From Bradyrhizobium sp. WBAH42 (GTDB lineage Bacteria > Pseudomonadota > Alphaproteobacteria > Rhizobiales > Xanthobacteraceae): a stretch of 64,000 nucleotides of DNA. Numbering within the stretch: position 1 is the stretch's first letter; every line of letters begins with the position of its first letter. A model generated the notes under the pieces. The model saw nothing but the letters and a program-made list of their open reading frames with translations. It did no database searches and had not been told where the DNA came from. Shown piece by piece: positions 55,958 to 63,770 of this stretch. The translations under genes and the position numbers were made by a program. The DNA is taken from positions 2,055,001 to 2,119,000 of the forward strand of contig NZ_CP036533.1 of NCBI RefSeq assembly GCF_024585265.1, written 5' to 3'.

Positions 55958-56689
55958 TCAATTAAACGCCATCCCGCCGCTCAGCGCGATGGTCTGTCCG
56001 GTCATGTAGGCATTGTCGATCAGCAGCATCACGGCCTTCGCCACCTCATCCGCCGTGCCGAAGCGGCCGAGGGGGATGCGGCCGACGAGCTGGAGCTGGC
56101 CGCTCATCATGTCGGTCTCGATCAGCGATGGCGCCACGGCGTTCACGGTGATGCCCTCCTTCACCAGCCGCGCCGCATAGCCGCGCGTCAGGCCCTCCAT
56201 GCCTGCCTTTGACGCATTGTAGTGCGGGCCGATCGAGCCCGCACCGCGCGCGGCACCCGAGGAGATGTTGACGATGCGGCCCCATGCCCGCGCGCGCATC
56301 GATGGCAGCACCGCTTGCGTGCACAGGAAAGCGGATTTCAGGTTGACCAGGATGGTGCGGTCGAAATCATCCTCGGTGAGATCGTCGACGCCGCGCGTGA
56401 TCGCAATGCCGGCATTGTTGACGAGGATGTCGATCGGCCCGAGCCCGGCCGTGACTCGCTCGACCATATCAGCCACGGCTTCGCGCTGCGAGACGTCGGC
56501 GGCGACCACGATGGCGCGGCCGCCCTGCTTGCCGATCTCGCCCGCCAGCTGCTCGGCTTGCCCGATTCTCTCGCGGCAGTTGATCGCAACCGCTGCACCT
56601 GTTTCGGCCAGCACGCGACAGACGGCCGCGCCAATTCCGCGCGAGCCGCCGGTCACGAGCGCCGTGCGCCCCTTCAGAGCATCCGCCAT
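55958..56689 (-). CDS. Short-chain dehydrogenase/reductase (FabG-like)
   Basis: 243 residues. Cofactor motif TGGSRGIGAAVCRVLA (TGxxxGIG), NNAGIAITRG, the catalytic Ser in NISSGAARGAG and Tyr/Lys in HYNASKAGMEG (Y-x3-K) are present. GGGAGG supports the start at 56689. An NAD(P)H-dependent 3-oxoacyl or alcohol reductase in the cytoplasm; the substrate is unknown. It stands alone and runs opposite to the sulfur genes. Confidence 0.9.
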   Translation of the reverse strand: MADALKGRTALVTGGSRGIGAAVCRVLAETGAAVAINCRERIGQAEQLAGEIGKQGGRAIVVAADVSQREAVADMVERVTAGLGPIDILVNNAGIAITRGVDDLTEDDFDRTILVNLKSAFLCTQAVLPSMRARAWGRIVNISSGAARGAGSIGPHYNASKAGMEGLTRGYAARLVKEGITVNAVAPSLIETDMMSGQLQLVGRIPLGRFGTADEVAKAVMLLIDNAYMTGQTIALSGGMAFN

Positions 56690-56907
56690 GCCTGGAACCT
56701 CCCATATCATTGGCGTTGGGAGCGTATCATGCCCGCTGCCCGCGCGCGTTGAACTCATCGCGAGATGAATCCGTCTGTCCGTGCTTGCGGCGGGAGAACC
56801 CGCCCAGCGCGCGCGCCGTAAATATGGATAGCCATTTCATTGACCAATCCTGCCGATCGCTCGATATTCGAGGCACCGAAACTGCTCATCGAGCCTGAAG
56901 CCGCATT

Positions 56908-57003
56908 ATGAAAACCGATCGCCAGCGCAATCAGAACGACATGCATGCGTGCATGACGCGGCGCTGTTTCTCTGCGGCCACGGGCGCCTGTTGTTGCTGC
57001 TGA
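56908..57003 (+). CDS. Cys-rich leader peptide (31 aa) upstream of the sulfur genes
   Basis: ATG-AAA-ACC... to TGA. The final part reads MHACMTRRCFSAATGACCCC, so four consecutive Cys codons (TGT TGT TGC TGC, 56989-57000) precede the stop. It could start at 56908 (GAAG seven bases upstream, peptide MKTDRQRNQND + that part) or at 56941. Codons for the limiting amino acid in a short ORF ahead of sulfur-uptake genes are the hallmark of amino-acid attenuation. The Cys codons also pair with a downstream segment (see 56995-57019). Confidence 0.65.
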   Translation: MKTDRQRNQNDMHACMTRRCFSAATGACCCC

Positions 57004-57019
57004 CCGTTTCCTAGCAGCA
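56995..57019 (+). promoter_or_regulatory. Hairpin overlapping the Cys codons and stop of the leader
   Basis: TGCTGCT (56995-57001) pairs perfectly with AGCAGCA (57013-57019). A ribosome stalled on the Cys codons would melt it. A second hairpin, CGCCGA/TCGGCG at 57048-57062, lies just before the next ATG. Confidence 0.55.
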
Positions 57020-57073
57020 CCTTCCACCGAAAATCCCAAGACAGAAACGCCGAACTTCGGCGAACGAGCAGTC

Positions 57074-57295
57074 ATGTCCCAGATCCAGTCGAACGCCTAC
57101 ATCATCGAAATCCACGACCGCGCCGCCGGCATCATCACGCGTGATGAGCGCGGCTTCCGCTTCTTCTCCTCCGAGCGCCTGTTCGACAGCCTCGAAGGCC
57201 GCCAGTTCCGTTCGGCCCGCGAGGCCGAGCGCGCCGCCCGTGCGGTGTTCTCCGAGCGTGGCCGTCGCGCGAGCTCGCAACTTTTCGCCAACTGA
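57074..57295 (+). CDS. Small conserved protein upstream of ssuA
   Basis: 73 residues. It reads MSQIQSNAYIIEIHDRAAGI and continues ITRDERGFRFFSSERLFDSL. The rest is a basic helix EAERAARAVFSERGRRASSQ and a terminal LFAN. No signal or membrane part. Lies between the Cys leader and ssuA on the same strand with a 21-bp gap to ssuA. Probably a small cytoplasmic regulator or sulfur-starvation protein; the function is not known. Confidence 0.65.
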   Translation: MSQIQSNAYIIEIHDRAAGIITRDERGFRFFSSERLFDSLEGRQFRSAREAERAARAVFSERGRRASSQLFAN

Positions 57296-57316
57296 TCCCA
57301 CCGAAAGGACCGCGTT

Positions 57317-58270
57317 ATGATCAATCGACGACACATTCTGGCTACGACGCTGTTGCTTGCGACGGCCCTGGCTGTACCCGCCCACGCCGAGGACAAGCCG
57401 GCGGAAATCCGCATCGGCACGCAGAAGGGTGGTTTCTTCCCGGCGGTGCGCCAGCGCCAGACTCTGGAAAACGCCTTCAAGCCGCTCGGCATCGAGATCA
57501 AGTGGATCGACTTCCAGTTCGGTCCGCCGCTGCTGGAGGCCATCAATGTCGGCAGCGTCGATTTCGGCTATGTCGGCGACTCCCCGCCGATCTTCGCGCA
57601 GGCCGGCGGCGCCAAGATCCGCTACGTCGCTGCGGTGAAATCCGACGGCAACACCCAGGCGATCATCGTGCCGAAGGATTCGCCGATTCGCTCGCTCGCC
57701 GATCTCAAGGGCAAGCGCGTCGCCTTCGGCAAGGGATCGAGCGCGCATAATCTGCTGGTCGCTGCGCTCGAAAAGGCCGGCCTGTCCTGGTCCGATATCA
57801 CGCCGGCGCCGCTCGCCCCGGCCGATGCGACGGCAGCCTTCGTCAAGGGCTCGGTCGATGCCTGGTCGATCTGGGATCCCTATCTGGCGCTCGCCGAATT
57901 GAAGGAGAGCGCGCGCGTGATCGCCTTCGACAAGGACGTGCACAAGCCGAATGCGTTCTACATCGCCAACACGGATTTCGTCGATAAATTTCCTTCGCTG
58001 GTCGCCAAGCTCAACACCACCTTCGCGTCCGAAGGCGTCTGGGCCAACGAACACCACGAGGACGTCGCCAAAGCCCAGGCAGACGCGACCGGCGTTGACA
58101 TCGAGGCCGTCAGGCGTTTCGTGGATCGCTCCAACTTCCGCGTAGTGCCGCTCGACGCCGAGGTGGTCAGGAGCCAGCAAGCGGTCGCCGATTGCTTCGC
58201 AAAGCTGGGCCTGATCCCGAAGCCGGTCAACGTCTCCGACATCGTCTGGAAATGGACGCCGGGTTCTTGA
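57317..58270 (+). CDS. ssuA: Aliphatic sulfonate-binding periplasmic protein
   Basis: 317 residues. Signal peptide MINRRHILATTLLLATALAV, then EIRIGTQKGGFFPAVRQRQT. The binding core has WIDFQFGPPLLEAINVGSVD, FGYVGDSPPIFAQAGG and VDAWSIWDPYLALAELKESA. This is the SsuA/taurine-binding family. Binds sulfonates as a sulfur source. No SsuC/B permease or ATPase lies downstream, so they must be elsewhere. Preceded by the Cys leader. Confidence 0.87.
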   Translation: MINRRHILATTLLLATALAVPAHAEDKPAEIRIGTQKGGFFPAVRQRQTLENAFKPLGIEIKWIDFQFGPPLLEAINVGSVDFGYVGDSPPIFAQAGGAKIRYVAAVKSDGNTQAIIVPKDSPIRSLADLKGKRVAFGKGSSAHNLLVAALEKAGLSWSDITPAPLAPADATAAFVKGSVDAWSIWDPYLALAELKESARVIAFDKDVHKPNAFYIANTDFVDKFPSLVAKLNTTFASEGVWANEHHEDVAKAQADATGVDIEAVRRFVDRSNFRVVPLDAEVVRSQQAVADCFAKLGLIPKPVNVSDIVWKWTPGS

Positions 58271-58284
58271 ACCGGCGCGACTGA

Positions 58285-58788
58285 TCAGCTCCGGCGGCGC
58301 GCCCTGGTGCGCGCCGCCTTCTTGGCGGCAGCGGAGCGGACCTTGGCGCCTTTGGTGCGGCTCGCCTTCCGCGCCGTGGCAGAGCGGGACGCTGCGGTTC
58401 GGCGGCTTGCGGCACGTTTGGCCTGTTTCGACAGTGCGCCGCGCGATGCCGTGGAGCGCGGCTCCTTCTTCAGGACGTTCGTGACGGCGCGCGATACTTT
58501 CGGCCTCCGCTTCGGCGTGCGTTTGCCCTGGCCGACCTCATAGGCATATTTGGCGCTGCGCCGCGTCGCCTTCTTGGTGCGTCCCTTGCTCGGTGGCGGC
58601 AGATCGACGCCGGCCCGGCGCGCCTCGGACAGGCCGATCGCGATCGCCTGCTTGGTCGAGCGCGCGCCGTGCTTGCCCTTGCGGATCCTGTCGATCTCGT
58701 CCTTGACGAATTCGCCGGCCTGCGTGCTGGCCGACTTGCCGGCGCGCTTGTCTTGCCTCGCTTTGCGAATGACTTCCTGTCTCGGCAT
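58285..58788 (-). CDS. Histone-like basic protein (DUF6496 type)
   Basis: 167 residues. N-terminal KHGARSTKQAIAIGLSEARR matches the short domain DUF6496. The rest is a long Lys/Arg/Ala tail (KKATRRSAKYAYEVGQGKRT, RAASRRTAASRSATARKASR). Such tails bind nucleic acid without sequence specificity. AGGGGA precedes the start. Likely a nucleoid-associated protein. Function inferred only. Confidence 0.72.
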   Translation of the reverse strand: MPRQEVIRKARQDKRAGKSASTQAGEFVKDEIDRIRKGKHGARSTKQAIAIGLSEARRAGVDLPPPSKGRTKKATRRSAKYAYEVGQGKRTPKRRPKVSRAVTNVLKKEPRSTASRGALSKQAKRAASRRTAASRSATARKASRTKGAKVRSAAAKKAARTRARRRS

Positions 58789-58856
58789 GGTCTAGTTCCC
58801 CTTCTAGAGTGAGAGGGATGTCTGACCGCAACGCGCAAGACGGAAGATCGATCCGT

Positions 58857-59639
58857 TTAGTTCCGCAGCGCCGCCAGCAACTCGTCCGGCCGCTCGGCCA
58901 TGATCATGTGGCCGGCGCCGGGCACCACGACGGTCTTTGCATGCGGGATCGCGGCGGCGAGCGCCTTGCCCGCCTTGGCCGGCGTCATCATGTCCTTTTC
59001 GCCCAGGATCAGCGTTGTCGGCACCTTCACGCTCGCTGCAGCAGCAAGCGCATTCGTATAGGAGTTGCAAGCCGACAGATCCCTGAACAGAACGCCCGGC
59101 TCGCATGCCCTGAGCACCGCCTGCGCGCCGCCATGCATCCACAGGCCCGGCGCCAGGCTGCCGCCGAGCTCGGCGTTGAAGCCGAGGCCCCAGATCGAGA
59201 CCATGTCGTTGGCATCCTGCGAGTTGGCTTCGGCGGCCTTCAGGAGCTCCGGGCCCACCGTCATGGTCGCGGCGGTGCCGATCAGGCTCAGCGCGGAGAC
59301 CTTGTCCGGATGCCGCGCCACCGTTTCCAGCGAGATCAGCGATCCCATGGAGTGGCCGATCAGATGCGCCTTCGCAGCTCCCGCCGCTTCGAGCAGCGCT
59401 GCTGTCCAGTCGGCCATCTCCGCGATGCTGCCGAGTGAAGGCCCAGTAGAGCGGCCGTGGCCGGGCAGGTCGGGCGCCAGAACGGAAAAACCGTGATGGG
59501 CGAACCAGCGCGTATGCAGCGCCCAGGTCGAATGGTCGAAGCCGGCGCCGTGGATGAAGACGACCGCGGGCAGGGATTTGTCGAAGTCGCGGCCGCCGGT
59601 TGCGACAAACACATCGGTGCCGTTGACGGAGAGCTTCAT
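58857..59639 (-). CDS. Alpha/beta hydrolase
   Basis: 260 residues. Core PAVVFIHGAGFDHSTWALHT, nucleophile elbow HLIGHSMGSLISLE, Asp in LGEKDMMTPAKAG and His in VPGAGHMIMAERPDEL give the Ser/Asp/His triad. Hydrolyses an ester or similar bond. Adjacent metY begins on the same strand four bases upstream, so the pair may be an operon, but the substrate is not evident. Confidence 0.9.
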   Translation of the reverse strand: MKLSVNGTDVFVATGGRDFDKSLPAVVFIHGAGFDHSTWALHTRWFAHHGFSVLAPDLPGHGRSTGPSLGSIAEMADWTAALLEAAGAAKAHLIGHSMGSLISLETVARHPDKVSALSLIGTAATMTVGPELLKAAEANSQDANDMVSIWGLGFNAELGGSLAPGLWMHGGAQAVLRACEPGVLFRDLSACNSYTNALAAAASVKVPTTLILGEKDMMTPAKAGKALAAAIPHAKTVVVPGAGHMIMAERPDELLAALRN

Positions 59640-59643
59640 GATG

Positions 59644-60939
59644 TCAGGCCTTTTGCGAGATGCGCAGCGCTTGATTGAGGTCGTCGATGATGTCGCTTGC
59701 GGTCTCGATGCCGACCGAGAGCCGCACCAGCTCCTCGCCGATGCCGGCGGCCTTGAGCTGCTCGGCGTCCATCTGTTGATGCGTGGTCGAGGCCGGATGG
59801 ATCACCAGCGTCTTGGCATCGCCGACATTGGCGAGATGGCTGATCATGCGCAAGCTCTCGATGAATTTGCGCCCGGCGGGGCGCCCGCCCTTGATGCCGA
59901 AGGACACGATCGAGCCGGCGCCGCGCGGCAGCAGCGTCTTTGCCAGTTGATAGTCCGTGTGATCTTCGAGCGAGGGATGCAGCACCCAGTCCACTGCCTT
60001 GTTGGCCTTCAGCGCTTCCAGCACCAGATGCGTGTTGTGTATATGCCGGTCCATGCGCACGCCGAGGGTCTCGACGCCTTGGAGCAGCTGGAACGCGTTG
60101 GTCGGCGATAGGCAGGCCCCGAAATCGCGCAGGCCCTCGGTGCGGGCGCGCATGATGAAGGCGGCCGTGCCGAACTGCTCGTCGAAGACGATGCCGTGAT
60201 AACCGCCATAGGGTTCCGTCAGCACGCCGAACTTGCCCGATGCGCGCCAGTCGAAGCGGCCGCCGTCGACGATGGCGCCGCCGATCGCGATGCCATGGCC
60301 GCCGATCCATTTGGTCGCCGAATGCATGACGATGTCGGCACCCAGCTCGATCGGGCGGCTGAGATAGGGCGTGGCGAAGGTGTTGTCGATCAGAAGCGGA
60401 ATCTTTGCCTCATGCGCGATCGCCGCAACCTTGGGAATGTCGAGCACCTCGAGCCCGGGATTGCCGATGGTCTCGCCGATCACGAGCTTCGTGTTCGGCT
60501 TGATCGCCGACCGGAATGCGTCGTGATCGCGCGGTTTCACGAACGTCGTGGTGATGCCGAAGCGCGGCAGCGTGTGCGCCAGCAGGTTGATGGTGCCGCC
60601 ATAGAGCGAGCTCGACGCCACGATGTGGTCGCCGGCATTGAGCAGCGTCGCGATCGCCAGATGCAGCGCCGCCTGGCCGCTGGCCGTGCAGATCGCGCCG
60701 ACGCCGCCTTCGAGCGCGGCGAGCCGTTCCTCCAGCACGCCGGTGGTCGGATTGGAGATGCGGGTATAGATGTGGCCGGCGCGTTCGAGATTGAACAGCG
60801 CCGCGGCGTGGTCGGAATCTTGGAACACGTAGGACGTGGTCTGGTAGATCGGCACCGCCCGAGCGCCGGTCGTGGGATCCGGATGCTGGCCCGCATGCAG
60901 GCTCAGGGTCTCGAAGGCAGGCGGTTTCGGCGCGGGCAT
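59644..60939 (-). CDS. metY: O-acetylhomoserine sulfhydrylase
   Basis: 431 residues, characteristic of the OAHS family. PLP Lys lies in HSATKWIGGHGIAIGG; LHAGQHPDPTTGARAVPIYQ and EERLAALEGGVGAICTASGQ are typical. Catalyses O-acetylhomoserine + H2S to homocysteine in methionine synthesis. It may also use other thiols. The alpha/beta hydrolase follows directly. No SAM-II-type leader seen upstream. Confidence 0.92.
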   Translation of the reverse strand: MPAPKPPAFETLSLHAGQHPDPTTGARAVPIYQTTSYVFQDSDHAAALFNLERAGHIYTRISNPTTGVLEERLAALEGGVGAICTASGQAALHLAIATLLNAGDHIVASSSLYGGTINLLAHTLPRFGITTTFVKPRDHDAFRSAIKPNTKLVIGETIGNPGLEVLDIPKVAAIAHEAKIPLLIDNTFATPYLSRPIELGADIVMHSATKWIGGHGIAIGGAIVDGGRFDWRASGKFGVLTEPYGGYHGIVFDEQFGTAAFIMRARTEGLRDFGACLSPTNAFQLLQGVETLGVRMDRHIHNTHLVLEALKANKAVDWVLHPSLEDHTDYQLAKTLLPRGAGSIVSFGIKGGRPAGRKFIESLRMISHLANVGDAKTLVIHPASTTHQQMDAEQLKAAGIGEELVRLSVGIETASDIIDDLNQALRISQKA

Positions 60940-61033
60940 GCGTGGCCTCGTTGGTCGGTCGGTGATGGCGGCCGTTGTGCCATAAAAGTGTGTGCCAAGT
61001 CAGCCCATTGACAGCGCGACAGCGGCAGTGCGC

Positions 61034-61180
61034 CCCCTCGCCCCGTTCTTACGGGGAGAGGGTTGGGGTGAGGGGCTCTCTCCTCGAAAACGGTGGCAGT
61101 TAGACTCGCGGAGAGTCCCCCTCACCCGGAATTCAAGCTTCGCTCGAATTCCGGCCTCTCCCCGCAAGCGGGGAGAGGCG
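61034..61180. repeat. Interspersed palindromic repeat, family C
   Basis: CCTCGCCCCGTTCTTACGGG near the start and CCTCTCCCCGCAAGCGGGGA at the end, with an inner inverted repeat CGGAATTCAAGCTT / AAGCTTCG-like. Related to 55788-55941. Confidence 0.75.
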
Positions 61181-61198
61181 AAGAAGCGGCTCGCAGCG

Positions 61199-61999
61199 CT
61201 AGTCCCCGATCGCCTGCTCGATGATCCGGGCTTCCCGCAGCAAGATCTCCGCGACCTCCTGCTCGCGGCGGGGGCCGAGCCGCGTGCGAACGGCGGAGAC
61301 TGTCATCGCCGCGGCCGGTTGGCCGTCCGGCGTCTTGATCCAGGTCGATATCGATTTCGTCCCCTGCACCAGGCCGGTCTCTCTCAGGCCGTATCCGAGG
61401 CGCCGTGCGGCGGTGACCTCGCCGAGCACGGTCGCGACGTCGGTCCGGTAGGCCTCGAACCGCTTCTCGTTCGCCGCGACGATCCTTCGTGCCTCCTGCG
61501 CCGGCATCGCGGCGAGGATGACAACGCCCGCGCTGGAGACGCCGAGCGGCCGCCGCGCGCCGACCTCGATCGACAGCACCTGGATCGGATAGACCCCGAT
61601 CCGGCGATCGACGCACAGCGTGTCGTTGCCGGTGCGCACGGTCAGGAACAGCGTGTCGCCGATCTCGGCAGACGCGCGCTGCAGCGATGGCGTTGCGGCG
61701 ACCAAGAGCCGCGAGGGCCGCGGGCGTGCCAGCGCCAGCTCCGGCACCTGGTTGCCGATCGCGTAGCGGCCGCTCCTGCCATGCCGCTCGACGATGCCTT
61801 CCTCGATCAGCACGTGGACGATGCGATGCACGGTCGGGCGGGTGAGGCCCGTGGTGCGGACCACCTCGGCCAATGGCACACCGTCCTCGCGCCCCGCGGC
61901 AAGAATGCGCAGCACCGCGAGCGCGCGCCGGATCGCCTGCGCGCCTTGTCGCGGTTCCACGGCGCTGCGGGCGAGTTTCGTTGCACGTCTCTTGTCCAT
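61199..61999 (-). CDS. IclR-family regulator
   Basis: 266 residues. HTH: RRALAVLRILAAGREDGVPL, VVRTTGLTRPTVHRIVHVLI; then an effector domain with a GAF-like fold (GDTLFLTVRTGNDTLCVDRR, LGVSSAGVVILAAMPAQEAR). The ATG at 61999 lies inside a perfect 21-bp palindrome that also faces the divergent tctC-like gene. Probably represses it and itself until a ligand binds. The frame is open 30 codons upstream. Confidence 0.88.
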   Translation of the reverse strand: MDKRRATKLARSAVEPRQGAQAIRRALAVLRILAAGREDGVPLAEVVRTTGLTRPTVHRIVHVLIEEGIVERHGRSGRYAIGNQVPELALARPRPSRLLVAATPSLQRASAEIGDTLFLTVRTGNDTLCVDRRIGVYPIQVLSIEVGARRPLGVSSAGVVILAAMPAQEARRIVAANEKRFEAYRTDVATVLGEVTAARRLGYGLRETGLVQGTKSISTWIKTPDGQPAAAMTVSAVRTRLGPRREQEVAEILLREARIIEQAIGD

Positions 62000-62011
62000 A
62001 ATATGGACAAG
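61991..62011. promoter_or_regulatory. Perfect 21-bp palindrome, IclR operator candidate
   Basis: CTTGTCCATA-A-TATGGACAAG on the plus strand (10 + 1 + 10). The minus-strand ATG of the iclR gene (61999) lies within it. Confidence 0.7.
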
Positions 62012-62131
62012 AACGCCACAATTCCCTCGACAGGGCAAGCGCGCATCTGGAGATTGCCCTCCGATCGGGATGCCATGCACGAAAGTCATCGGCGCCCGAT
62101 ATGGAATTGGAAGCGCCGCCGGGAGGTTAAC

Positions 62132-63097
62132 ATGCGATTAATCTGGATTGCCATAGCTGCCGTTACTGCGATGCTGGCCGGGCCCGCGTTGGGCCAGCAA
62201 TGGCCGGCGCGCAACGTCAAGCTGATCGTGCCCTATCCCGCCGGCGGCAACGTCGACAGCGCCGCGCGCATCGTCGCCGACAAGCTCCAGGAAAAGCTCG
62301 GCCAACCCTTCGTCATCGAGAACAAGGCCGGCGCCGGCGGCATGATCGCGGGCGAAGCCTTCGCCAAGTCGGCGCCCGACGGCTACACGCTGTTCGTCGG
62401 CGCCAACGGCCCGGTGCTGTTTGCAACCGAGATCAACAAGCGCGACGCCTATAATTGGAAGAAGGACTTTCTCCCGATCTCGACGATCTCGATGACGCCG
62501 CTGGTGCTCGAGGTCCATCCGTCGGTGCAGGCGACCACGCTCAAGGAGTTTCTCGATCTCACCAGGCGCGAGCCCGGCAAGCTGACCATGGCTTCGCCCG
62601 GCCCCGGCACCACCAACCATCTGCTCAGCGAGCTGATGCAGTCCAGCCTCGGGCTGCAATGGGTCACGGCGCATTACCGCGGCAACGCGCCGGCGATCAA
62701 CGATCTCCTGGGCGGCCAGGTGCAGTTCGCGTTCGACCAGCTCACGGTCAGTCTCCAGCACATCAAGGCCGGCCTGTTCCGTCCGCTCGCCGTCACCAGC
62801 CCGCACCGATTGAAGTCGCTGCCAGATGTGCCGACCTTCGCAGAGCTCGGCTACAAGGACTTCGACGGCCAGACCTTCACCGGCCTGTTCGCGCCAGCAG
62901 GCACGCCGGCGCCCATCGTCGAGAAGCTGCACGAGACGCTGGTCGCGATTCTCAAGGACCCCGCCGTGATCGACAAGTTCGAAAAACTCGGCGGCGAAGC
63001 CACGCCGATGACGCCGGACGAATTCAAGGCCTATCTCGAGCGCGAGGACGCCAAGTGGATTCCGGTGGTGCGCAAGGCCAATATCAGGGCGGATTGA
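62132..63097 (+). CDS. Tripartite tricarboxylate transporter (TctC) substrate-binding protein
   Basis: 321 residues. Signal MRLIWIAIAAVTAMLAGPAL; then WPARNVKLIVPYPAGGNVDS, VIENKAGAGGMIAGEAFAKS, ASPGPGTTNHLLSELMQSSL and GGQVQFAFDQLTVSLQHIKA. GGGAGG precedes ATG 62132. Binds a carboxylate in the periplasm. No TctAB permease follows; flavin reductase and FAH genes do, so it serves a catabolic cluster, possibly for an aromatic or dicarboxylic acid. Confidence 0.9.
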   Translation: MRLIWIAIAAVTAMLAGPALGQQWPARNVKLIVPYPAGGNVDSAARIVADKLQEKLGQPFVIENKAGAGGMIAGEAFAKSAPDGYTLFVGANGPVLFATEINKRDAYNWKKDFLPISTISMTPLVLEVHPSVQATTLKEFLDLTRREPGKLTMASPGPGTTNHLLSELMQSSLGLQWVTAHYRGNAPAINDLLGGQVQFAFDQLTVSLQHIKAGLFRPLAVTSPHRLKSLPDVPTFAELGYKDFDGQTFTGLFAPAGTPAPIVEKLHETLVAILKDPAVIDKFEKLGGEATPMTPDEFKAYLEREDAKWIPVVRKANIRAD

Positions 63098-63100
63098 TCG

Positions 63101-63718
63101 ATGCGGATCGACCCCACCGAGCTCGGCGCCGAGCGCATCTACCGCTTGATGACCGGCATCGTGGTGCCGCGCCCGATCGCGTGGGTGACGAGCCTGTCAG
63201 CCACGGGCGTGCTCAATCTCGCCCCGTTCAGCGCCTTCACCTTCGTCTCGCAGAAGCCGCCGATGCTCGCCATCAGCGTCGGCCGCAAGGGCGCCGACTA
63301 CAAGGACACCGCGCACAACATCCTCGATACCGAGGAATATGTGATCCACATCGCCGACACCCCGCTGATGCAGGCCTTGCACGACAGCTCCGTCGAGCAT
63401 CCACCTGAGGTCAGCGAGGTCGAGCATCTCGGGCTCGAAACGCTCGCTAGCGAGCGCATCAAGGTGCCGCGGCTCGCCGCCGCGCCGGTCGCGATGGAGT
63501 GCCGGTTCCGGCAGTGTCTCGAATTCGGTGACGCCAAGAGCCGGCTCATCGTCGGCGAGGTCGTGCTGTTCCATTTGCGCGATGGCCTCGTCAACGACGG
63601 CAAGGTCGAGACCAGGGCGCTCGACCCGATCGCGCGCATCGGCGGCCCGCGTTACGCCCGGCTTGGCGAGATCGTGACGCTGAACACCGTGTTCCAGACT
63701 CCCAAATCGAAAGACTGA
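63101..63718 (+). CDS. Flavin reductase-family protein
   Basis: 205 residues. FMN-binding split barrel: RLMTGIVVPRPIAWVTSLSA, NLAPFSAFTFVSQKPPMLAI, and SVGRKGADYKDTAHNI. The C-terminal half has the ARIGGPRYARLGEIVTLNTV feature. It uses FMN, and may supply a monooxygenase or act as an oxidoreductase. Starts three bases after the TctC stop, so is co-transcribed. Confidence 0.87.
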   Translation: MRIDPTELGAERIYRLMTGIVVPRPIAWVTSLSATGVLNLAPFSAFTFVSQKPPMLAISVGRKGADYKDTAHNILDTEEYVIHIADTPLMQALHDSSVEHPPEVSEVEHLGLETLASERIKVPRLAAAPVAMECRFRQCLEFGDAKSRLIVGEVVLFHLRDGLVNDGKVETRALDPIARIGGPRYARLGEIVTLNTVFQTPKSKD

Positions 63719-63770
63719 GCGCGCGCGCCTCATCGCCGGCCGCCGCCCCAAGATCATCGGAGGACATCCA

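Noticed and set aside
56755..57075. 106-codon minus-strand frame
   Set aside because: Antisense to the Cys leader; no ribosome site or family features.
60940..61020. SAM-II riboswitch upstream of metY
   Set aside because: The expected conserved pairing and core bases are not recognisable.
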